DNA of 21,226 bases from CAYXDR01 sp046498185. GTDB taxonomy: Bacteria; Desulfobacterota; DSM-4660; Desulfatiglandales; Desulfatiglandaceae. The notes beneath the pieces were generated by a model that saw only the letters and a list, made by a program, of their open reading frames with translations, was not told where the DNA came from and ran no database searches. A program made the position numbers and the translations under genes. Of this stretch, positions 14,702-21,226 are shown piece after piece. Numbering within the stretch: the stretch's first letter is position 1; every line of letters starts with the position of its first letter. The stretch spans positions 1 through 21,226 of the forward strand of contig JAWOBE010000052.1 of assembly GCA_046498185.1 (NCBI GenBank). Reading direction: 5' to 3'.

Positions 14702-17026
14702 TTAAATGGCCGACGCCTCATCGGAGACGAAGAGCTGAAGTTGGAGTACTTCCCTGACCGTCATACGTTTCTTGTCGTACTCGGCAGCCTGATCCGGCAG
14801 GAAATACATGCCGTCACGCAGTGGGAAGCGTTGTACTAAACCAGCATAAAACTCGGCTGCGGATAAAGGAACTGTCACCCCGCGCTGGACATGGAAGGCC
14901 ACCATGCGGTCGAAAAGAAGATAATTTTGTCGCTCTGCTACAACCTCCGCTTGACCGTTCTTGGATACGAATACAGGCAGTTGTTTCAGGTGGGTGCGAA
15001 CAAAATCCCAGACACCATCCTTGGTTCCAGCAGTAAGCTTGAAACGGTCCTCAAGCCCACCGTTTGGTTTGTAGGCTGAGATAATCAGATCTTGCTTGAC
15101 AGCCCCTCCGCTTGATACTTGCTTGAATGTGCCTTGCTGTTTATCAAGTGTTCTTACATCAGCAATGACGAACCCGGCATGTTGTAAGCCTTCTTGTATG
15201 GAATTCCATACGCTGTTCTTTGAATTGTGAAACTCGACCGTCATCCAGCGACCGGGTTTGAGCACACGGTAATATTTCTTAAAACACTCGGTCATCAACC
15301 GCTGATATTCGGGCAGCCCCTTGCTCTGGACCTTATTTTCGATAGCCTCCGGTTTGTTATTAGTAAATACCTTGAGCCATGCTTCCCAAAGGAAGTTGAG
15401 CTCAGAATACATCAGGTTACCGCCAAAAGGCGGATCGGTGAAGATGTAGTCTACTTGAGCGAGAACATCAAATAACGTTGCGGTATCTTGTGTGGTCGTG
15501 GCTCCGCTTCGATCAGGAATGTGATTCGAAAAGGCCTTAATAAGCCTCTTAATTTTTTCTGATAAGGCATAACGCAGAGAAACTTCAGATATCTGTGAAC
15601 CTACATAAAGCGTTCCGCTCAGGTTCCTGTTATTTTGTGAGTAGTGATGTGGTGAATATCGGTTCAATCTTGAAAATCCTATGACCCATTGTTCGTATAG
15701 AAACCGAAGAAATGCTTTCGAGGGCGAATTCTCTGATTTGCTAAGCAAGGATGATAGAACCCATAAAGAGCGTTTTCTATAAAAATGATGTACATGGGTG
15801 ATTCCAATGTCATCATTGCGTCGTGATTCTTCCCCCTCGGGCATACGTTCCGTAGGAAACCAATAGGGAATATCGCTTTGTTCTATCTTTTCAATAAGAG
15901 CAAGATCGACTGTATCCGGCCTTTTTTCATGACGCTCTTTGCCTATGTTGTAATTGATGAGCACTGGAACCTGCTTGGACTGCCGAATGGTTTGGCTAAT
16001 GGTGTTGTCAAACTTGGTCACCCAGGCTCGGTCCATTTGCCGCTTTGTAAGTGAAGCTTTGCAATTTGGGCAAGGAAAATCTCTCGATACCTTCCCGGCA
16101 TCCTTATCCATCGCCACTTCCCAGAAGACCACTTCACCTGCACACTCGGAGCAAACAAACACGTCTGACCAGACGGTATAATTAATCCGCCCTTTCGTCT
16201 TGCCGTCCGTGTGCAACGTTTCGTACATCCAGCCGCATTCATCTTCTACTTCTTTCAGGATTCGTTTGGCTTCGCGCTCAAACTTACGGACGTCAACCGG
16301 TGTGTTGTAATTGTAAGCAATGAATGTTGCCGCTGGTGACAGGTCATTGAGAATCGCCCGGCGCGCTCCGAGCTTGGAAAACTGCTTCCATATGGTATTA
16401 CCGTCTTCACCTGTCTCCTGCTGGTAAACGGTTCCGTCTTTGTCCACTCTGTATCCGAGTGATTCAACAGTACCTTTATCCCCGCAAAGTTGTGCCGCAA
16501 CCCCCGTCATTCCTGTACCGCAGAAACCGTCGAAGACTATATCTCCCGGATTGGTGTAATGAAGGATGTAGCGCATGATGGCCTTGTGCGGCACCTTGGT
16601 GTGGTAGGAGTGGGCGTTATAGATCGGGTCGTTCTTCCCCTCACTCACGTCCGCTGCAAACGGCTCTCTCCGGTAATCGTCCGTTTCTGAGTGATACAGC
16701 TTCCCATAGTACTCAATGAAATCCTCGATAAAAGGATTTGGGCAGGCTGTATAGTACGGCGGGTCGGACAAGGCCAGAATGTCCTCGTCCTCGCCAATGG
16801 GGAATCCCTCGATCTTGCGGAACTCCGGGTCCTTGAGCTTCTCGCGAAGCTTCTCTAAAAAATACTCGCGGCGTGCTTCATCATTCGGAAAAGTCATTCC
16901 AAGGCATTCGACCGGTTTGTTCTTCTCCGCCTGCAGCTTTTCCTCATAGGATTTTTCGAAAAGATCCCTTTGGTCGTCGGCAAAAAGGAACTCAAAAGGC
17001 GACGATTTGGTTTTTCGTCTTTTCAT
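14702..17026 (-). CDS. DNA methyltransferase (PglXI-like), truncated by a nonsense codon
   Basis: 774 residues before the TAA. Features in order: SDPPYYTACPNPF (DPPY 88-91, catalytic-type motif), FDGFCGTGMTG (165-174, AdoMet-binding motif I), a zinc ribbon (Cys292, Cys295, Cys319, Cys322), and a second catalytic-like FTDPPFGGNLMYSELNFLWE (DPPF 531-534). This combination fits large N6-adenine or N4-cytosine DNA methyltransferases of the COG0863/COG1743 kind, as in BREX type 3 PglXI, which marks host DNA. The start ATG overlaps the stop of the OLD gene (ATGA, 4 bp). The stretch 15480-15960, between zinc ribbon and DPPF, is AT-richer than the ends and may hold the target-recognition region. The reading frame after the TAA remains coding (see 14168-14701), so the intact protein should be about 952 residues. 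Modification activity of this truncated product is uncertain. Confidence 0.85.
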   Translation of the reverse strand: MKRRKTKSSPFEFLFADDQRDLFEKSYEEKLQAEKNKPVECLGMTFPNDEARREYFLEKLREKLKDPEFRKIEGFPIGEDEDILALSDPPYYTACPNPFIEDFIEYYGKLYHSETDDYRREPFAADVSEGKNDPIYNAHSYHTKVPHKAIMRYILHYTNPGDIVFDGFCGTGMTGVAAQLCGDKGTVESLGYRVDKDGTVYQQETGEDGNTIWKQFSKLGARRAILNDLSPAATFIAYNYNTPVDVRKFEREAKRILKEVEDECGWMYETLHTDGKTKGRINYTVWSDVFVCSECAGEVVFWEVAMDKDAGKVSRDFPCPNCKASLTKRQMDRAWVTKFDNTISQTIRQSKQVPVLINYNIGKERHEKRPDTVDLALIEKIEQSDIPYWFPTERMPEGEESRRNDDIGITHVHHFYRKRSLWVLSSLLSKSENSPSKAFLRFLYEQWVIGFSRLNRYSPHHYSQNNRNLSGTLYVGSQISEVSLRYALSEKIKRLIKAFSNHIPDRSGATTTQDTATLFDVLAQVDYIFTDPPFGGNLMYSELNFLWEAWLKVFTNNKPEAIENKVQSKGLPEYQRLMTECFKKYYRVLKPGRWMTVEFHNSKNSVWNSIQEGLQHAGFVIADVRTLDKQQGTFKQVSSGGAVKQDLIISAYKPNGGLEDRFKLTAGTKDGVWDFVRTHLKQLPVFVSKNGQAEVVAERQNYLLFDRMVAFHVQRGVTVPLSAAEFYAGLVQRFPLRDGMYFLPDQAAEYDKKRMTVREVLQLQLFVSDEASAI

Positions 17027-19041
17027 GGCTTTGTCTCATCCTCTGCAATGCCATCAGGCAAACATGCACCGGACTTAAGGCAACTTTGCCTCCAAGTTAT
17101 TTTCACGGCCTTTTCGATGATCGCCTTTAGACTTGGAGGTACCACAGGGGGATTACGTTCCGTGAGTTTACGGGCAATATATCGAGCAACGAGCGGTTTG
17201 CTGCCATCATCACTTAGTCCAAGTTCTCTTTTTGCTGCGCTTGATAATATATCGATGTCAGGGATTTCACTTCTCAAATCAGTTTCCCATTTTTTGGGAA
17301 AACAGGCTATGCAATCGCTAACAAATAGGTTTTGCGGTTCATCCTGCGATTCCCCTGCCAAGGAAAGCAGATCTTTGGATTTCTGGATGATATTCTTATC
17401 GGAGTTTTCGTGGTCATAATCAAAAAGCATATAACAAGGGATATGGAGTTCATTGAATATCCTGAATAAGCGATCCATTATCCCTTTACCACCGCACTCG
17501 ACTACACTTATTCCTTGAGGGTCGAAAGCGCAATTCGGAATCGAATCGGCATAAATGGGTAGGCTATATTCCTCGGTCATGCCTTCGACAAGAATAATCT
17601 TTGTAGCAAAGAAGCCTTCATTGCGACGGGGGTTGTATACGTGAGAATACCGGTCTCGTATAGATTCTGGTGTAACCCTGCCTTCGAGTTTCGGTATACG
17701 GATCTCAACGTCCTCGATCATTTTCGTAATGGGGAGCTGCCATGCGTCACAAACGGTAGTTTTTTTGTCGCAGACAATTTCGGCACGGCTTTCCATCCGG
17801 ATAATTTCATCGAAATAGGCCACATCAACTAAAAGAGAGGAGTGCGTCGAAAAAATAACTTGGTCACCGCTTTCACCGATGCGTCGAAAAACACGCCTGA
17901 TAGTACGTTGCGCTTGAGGGTGCATGTATAATTCCGGTTCCTCGACAGTGATCACGAGATTACGTTTTTTGCCATCAGGAGCTGCTGTCATATAATCCGC
18001 GTATCGTCGTAGGATAGTAAAAATAACAGCCCGTTGGAGACCATGGCCCTTGTTCTCGATAGCGTTTCGGAAACCATCATCCACAAAGAGCTTTGGAGCG
18101 TTGAGAAGGACTTCCAGCGTAGGAGTTTCAAACTCAATTTCAAGGTCGCATCCGGAGAAGAAGTCGTTCAAGAGTGTGTTAAGCTGCTTTTCTGTTTCAG
18201 CGATCAGAGGAACGCGTTCCTCCCCTCCAGCACGGTTCATTTGTTTGGCAACTTCACCGAGAATGCCGTCAATCTTTGCCCTTTTTTCCTGTGTAATCGT
18301 GTCAAGGATTGCGTACAACAATTTTCCGAAAGGGCTGCTCTTTGTTCCCTTGGATTCCTCAGTAACATCCCTGACTGCTGGAACAAGCACAAAGAAGGGC
18401 AGCGTCCCTTTAAGTACATTGGCATATCCTTTGGGATTGTCCACCCATGTATCTTGCATCGGAATCTTTTCTGCATTGACTGCGATAAACTCCTTGGATT
18501 TTTCCTTCCAATCTCCAACAGAAGGTGTTTTTGTGACATTCAGGAAATCCGCAAAACTTACGCCACCGACTTTCAATTGATCCCTATTTTTCCACCATTC
18601 CTTTATATTGTTGCCGTTGATGTTGGCTTCTTGAAGCCAGTCCGGCTCGGGTATGGGTTTTTTATAATGCTGTCCGATTCCAATTTTTTCCTCGGTTTGC
18701 TCTGCATCTTGATCGGTGTCATCGCTCTGTGCACCCATCCTAGCTGAACGCGCCATATGAAAGGTGCCATCTGGTTTGAGATAGGCATTCAGTGATTCCT
18801 TCTCTTTGGCTGTGATGTCCGAAAATATAGCCTCCACACGGATTTCTAAACCAGTATCCTTGTTCCAGAACGATTCTTCGTTCAAAGACTTCGAACTCGG
18901 ATTGAAGAGGAAATCCAAGGCCCGAAGTACCGTTGATTTGCCTGCATTGTTCGCGCCGACCAAGGCATGCATACCGCCGATTTCAAGAGAGATGTTGCGG
19001 CATGATCGAAAGTTCTGGATTCGAAGTTGTATAAGCTTCAT
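17023..19041 (-). CDS. OLD-family ATPase with C-terminal TOPRIM nuclease
   Basis: 672 residues; ATG preceded by AGGAG with 6-nt spacing. The ABC-type ATPase half has Walker A GANNAGKST (29-37), a short signature-like NKGHGLQRAVI (330-340), Walker B LVITVEEPELYMHP (362-375, Glu367/Glu368) and a switch histidine in FSTHSSLL (His400). The C-terminal TOPRIM part has KIILVEGMTEEY (Glu486) and CYMLFDYDHENSD (Asp541, Asp543), the metal-binding acidic residues of an OLD-type DNA nuclease. Relatives include P2 Old and GajA of Gabija, which cut or nick DNA in anti-phage defence. Here it is not followed by a UvrD-like helicase, so it is not Gabija. It lies 37 nt after the SMC-like gene and overlaps the methyltransferase by 4 bp, so it is translationally tied to the modification enzyme. 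Confidence 0.88.
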   Translation of the reverse strand: MKLIQLRIQNFRSCRNISLEIGGMHALVGANNAGKSTVLRALDFLFNPSSKSLNEESFWNKDTGLEIRVEAIFSDITAKEKESLNAYLKPDGTFHMARSARMGAQSDDTDQDAEQTEEKIGIGQHYKKPIPEPDWLQEANINGNNIKEWWKNRDQLKVGGVSFADFLNVTKTPSVGDWKEKSKEFIAVNAEKIPMQDTWVDNPKGYANVLKGTLPFFVLVPAVRDVTEESKGTKSSPFGKLLYAILDTITQEKRAKIDGILGEVAKQMNRAGGEERVPLIAETEKQLNTLLNDFFSGCDLEIEFETPTLEVLLNAPKLFVDDGFRNAIENKGHGLQRAVIFTILRRYADYMTAAPDGKKRNLVITVEEPELYMHPQAQRTIRRVFRRIGESGDQVIFSTHSSLLVDVAYFDEIIRMESRAEIVCDKKTTVCDAWQLPITKMIEDVEIRIPKLEGRVTPESIRDRYSHVYNPRRNEGFFATKIILVEGMTEEYSLPIYADSIPNCAFDPQGISVVECGGKGIMDRLFRIFNELHIPCYMLFDYDHENSDKNIIQKSKDLLSLAGESQDEPQNLFVSDCIACFPKKWETDLRSEIPDIDILSSAAKRELGLSDDGSKPLVARYIARKLTERNPPVVPPSLKAIIEKAVKITWRQSCLKSGACLPDGIAEDETKP

Positions 19042-19078
19042 TGAATTCTCCTAATTTGGACTCCATTCTCTCATGAAA

Positions 19079-21226
19079 TCAAATTTTAACCAGCGATTCC
19101 AGATCAAAAAACTCTGCCTCTGAAAGCGCCCTGTAACGTTCAGGATGGCAAGTCAGAATTAGAATCTGGAGGTGCTCGGCGGATTCCTCCAGAATAGTCA
19201 TTACCCGGGCCAGACGGCCGGTATCGGTTGCCGTCAGCACATCATCGAGAACAACCATCTGGCGCTCATTTCTTGCCAGAACTTCAGCCAGGGCCAACCG
19301 GGTTGCCAGATAAAGCTGTTCCTGCTCGCCACCTGATAGATTGAACAATTCCACATGGGATTCGACCAGCTCCGGGCGGACTCCTGAAGGTCCAAAATTT
19401 TCTCCGATGGCGATTTGCCCGATCCGCCGTCCTGCAATCCGCTGCAGCAGCCGTGTGGCATTCTCCTCCACCGGTTTTGCCACCGAAGCCACCGCTTCGC
19501 TTTTGCACTGTTTAACCGTGTCGTAAAGAAGCTTGACGGCATCCATGCGAAGGTTTTCCCGCTCGATCTCCTCTTCAAGTCGAGCGACTTCCTCTTCAGC
19601 TTCGGCCAATATCGAATAGGGCCCCTGGGCTGTCAGGGTCTCCAGCGTGCCCATGGCCCGTCGCTCCTCATCCCGGGTATTCTGAACCAGTTCCTGGACG
19701 GCGGTTAGACTTTTCTCCAACTTTTCAAGAACCATCTCCGGATCATCTTCAAAGCATCCCAGTTTGTCCTCCAGATCTTTCACTGCCGCTTTGCCGGCAT
19801 CATAAGCAAGCAAGAGCCGGTTAAACTCCGCTTCATGTTCTTTAGTTGTTTTACCGTTACTTGTTAGGTCAGACAGCTGGGCTTCAAGCCGCCTAAGCGC
19901 CTTGCGCACGTCATCCACTCTGCTGCTAAGGATCTGTTCCTGCTCCCTTGCCGATGACAAGGCCTTCTGGGCATTGTCCCAGGCTGTTTCTTCAGCACTG
20001 ACTTTTTGGGCATGCTCCTTTTTTACATCATCGGCCTTGCGTTTTAATGCCTCGCTGTCCGGCGCCGAATCTTTCCATCCGTGGTGTTCTTTTTCAATTC
20101 CCACGAGCTGGGCGTCAAGATGCACCAGGTCCTGCTTCAAGCCATCGAATGTGTCTTCGCCAAGAAGGGCTTCCAGTTCCTTGACCGTATCACCAATCCG
20201 CCGGTCAAGCTGTTCCGCAGTTTCCGTGCGTTCTTCCAGAAGGACCAAATCCTGAGTTCCAAACAACCGGGTCTGCTCGCCGATCTCCATTTCCTTGTCC
20301 CGCAGCGTTTGACGATGGCCCTCTATATCCACCACCGGGCCGGATGCACGCAGCCGGGCCACACCTTTCAATTCAGCAATAATTTCAGGAGTCCCTTTCA
20401 CAAGCTCTGCTTTGCCGGCGGTAATAGGCATCTGGCCGGAGCTCTCCCCGCTGAGAACATCCAGAATACCATCGGTTTCCGGAATGATCTCAAGGCTGAT
20501 CATGGCCGAATCTATTAAAAGCCGGGCTTCTTCTCTTGCCTGGATTGCCTTCCGGATACGGTTTAAGGTTTTACGATCCGGCGCCACCCATTCGGATCGC
20601 TCTTTTTTTTGTTTTCTTAAATCTTTATCAGCCGCCTCGATTTTCCGAATACGCCTGTCAAGCTCCTTTCTCCGCTGTGAGATCTCAAGGTATTGCCGTG
20701 CCGCATCAGCATCCAGTTCAGCTTTTGCAGCGATATCGTCACCTTTTCTTACCGTGTCCAACCTCTTTTTTGCTTCGGCTGCCTCTTTTTCTCTCGTTCG
20801 CACCTCCTTTTGTTTAAGAGGCATCTCGGCCTCAAGTCGAGTAATTTCTTCTTTCTTTTCCTTGAATTCTTTTTCGGTGGCACGGATCAGATCTAAGTGC
20901 TGCTTCAACTGTCGATGCTGTGCTTCTGTTTTTTCCATATCGTTTTTTCGGCTTTTGTAATCGGTTTTAAGGCTGCGATACTGGTCGGCATGAGCACGCG
21001 TGTTCTTCACGGATTGGGTGAGCTCATCGGCATCCAAGCTTAACTGCCGATGTCGCGCCCCCAGTTCCTCCACTTTTCGGGATATCTCTTCACAACGCTG
21101 CAGCATCTCAAAAGCTTCCCCTCGGCGTTGTTTGGCCTGATTGAAAGATTCATTCAAGGTAACAATCGGCGGTGCCCCCCTCCCGGATTTGACGCGGCCC
21201 TGTCGCGTATAATAGCGATCATAGAT
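19079..21226 (-). CDS. SMC/SbcC-YhaN-like ATPase (5' end outside window)
   Basis: The frame is open from the right edge to the stop at 19079: 715 residues in the window. The first 23 codons (IYDRYYTRQGRVKSGRGAPP and onward) precede the TTG at 21157, which is therefore probably not the start. Most of the sequence is heptad-rich coiled coil. Residues about 220-290 form a beta-rich insert (DGILDVLSGESSGQMPITAG and following) in place of a Cys zinc hook. The C-terminal ATPase lobe has the ABC signature LSGGEQEQ (630-637), Walker B MVVLDDVLTATD (Asp661, Asp662) and LILTCHPERY with switch His694. The N-terminal lobe with Walker A must lie to the right. Relatives of the SbcC/Rad50/YhaN group often work with an Mre11/SbcD-like nuclease encoded just upstream; that partner is a prediction here. 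The OLD gene follows after 37 nt. Confidence 0.85.
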   Translation of the reverse strand: MYDRYYTRQGRVKSGRGAPPIVTLNESFNQAKQRRGEAFEMLQRCEEISRKVEELGARHRQLSLDADELTQSVKNTRAHADQYRSLKTDYKSRKNDMEKTEAQHRQLKQHLDLIRATEKEFKEKKEEITRLEAEMPLKQKEVRTREKEAAEAKKRLDTVRKGDDIAAKAELDADAARQYLEISQRRKELDRRIRKIEAADKDLRKQKKERSEWVAPDRKTLNRIRKAIQAREEARLLIDSAMISLEIIPETDGILDVLSGESSGQMPITAGKAELVKGTPEIIAELKGVARLRASGPVVDIEGHRQTLRDKEMEIGEQTRLFGTQDLVLLEERTETAEQLDRRIGDTVKELEALLGEDTFDGLKQDLVHLDAQLVGIEKEHHGWKDSAPDSEALKRKADDVKKEHAQKVSAEETAWDNAQKALSSAREQEQILSSRVDDVRKALRRLEAQLSDLTSNGKTTKEHEAEFNRLLLAYDAGKAAVKDLEDKLGCFEDDPEMVLEKLEKSLTAVQELVQNTRDEERRAMGTLETLTAQGPYSILAEAEEEVARLEEEIERENLRMDAVKLLYDTVKQCKSEAVASVAKPVEENATRLLQRIAGRRIGQIAIGENFGPSGVRPELVESHVELFNLSGGEQEQLYLATRLALAEVLARNERQMVVLDDVLTATDTGRLARVMTILEESAEHLQILILTCHPERYRALSEAEFFDLESLVKI

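Noticed and set aside
5767..14704. Stop-codon reassignment to Gln (TAG at 5767-5769 and TAA at 14702-14704, both where Gln is expected)
   Set aside because: TAA ends pglZ and the helicase gene and TAG ends the nuclease-like gene at correct places, so both codons work as stops; decay and point mutation explain the two cases.
17023..19041. Gabija system from the OLD-TOPRIM gene
   Set aside because: The neighbouring gene is a methyltransferase, not the UvrD-like helicase GajB.
21157..21226. TTG at 21157 as start of the SMC-like gene
   Set aside because: The frame continues to the right edge with coding-like sequence, and an ATPase of this type needs an N-terminal Walker A lobe, which is absent from the window.
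1..21226. tRNA, rRNA or CRISPR array
   Set aside because: I saw no regularly spaced repeats and no recognisable tRNA or rRNA sequence; a dedicated scan was not possible here.

Overview
The window comes from a bacterium of mixed base composition. The left end (about 1-3830) and most of the right-hand operon are moderately GC-rich, while about 3840-6650 is clearly AT-richer. Ribosome binding sites are strong GGAGG or AAGGAGG types and one gene encodes a lipoprotein-like signal. I cannot assign a phylum from this. The AT-rich block, the transposase remnant and the defence-type genes make this an accessory (defence-island) region.

Layout, left to right. (1) 1-3636, minus: one open frame of 1212 codons that runs off the left edge, encoding a secreted, probably lipid-anchored protein with an HExxH zinc-metallopeptidase motif and beta-sandwich (Ig-like) repeats. 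It has its own promoter and ribosome binding site. (2) 3783-5570: two divergent genes, an unrecognised 155-residue protein (minus) and a 339-residue protein that looks like a PD-(D/E)xK nuclease with an extra N-terminal domain (plus). Between them is a near-symmetrical divergent promoter in which each -10 box is overlapped by a TATAGG-N8-CCTATA dyad. (3) 5650-5860, minus: a decayed 3' end of an IS481-like transposase. (4) 5874-21226, minus: a tightly packed operon read right to left. Its order is an SbcC/YhaN-like SMC ATPase (5' end outside the window), an OLD-family ATPase with TOPRIM nuclease, a DNA methyltransferase broken by one in-frame TAA, a TrlF-like PHP-domain SMC ATPase, a SNF2-type helicase, PglZ, and a 254-residue protein in the position of BrxA.

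The order methyltransferase, SNF2 helicase, PglZ, small terminal protein matches the 3' half of a type 3 BREX phage-defence locus (PglXI-BrxHII-PglZ-BrxA). Here, however, a TrlF-like ATPase sits between methyltransferase and helicase, and an OLD nuclease and an SMC ATPase stand directly upstream of the methyltransferase, where BrxC would be expected. Gaps of 37 nt or less and overlaps of 4, 8 and 8 bp suggest one transcript and one multi-subunit system with several ATPases. The methyltransferase nonsense codon means that this copy may lack full-length modification enzyme. If the system marks self DNA by methylation, that should have consequences for immunity. The operon promoter and first gene(s) lie beyond the right edge.
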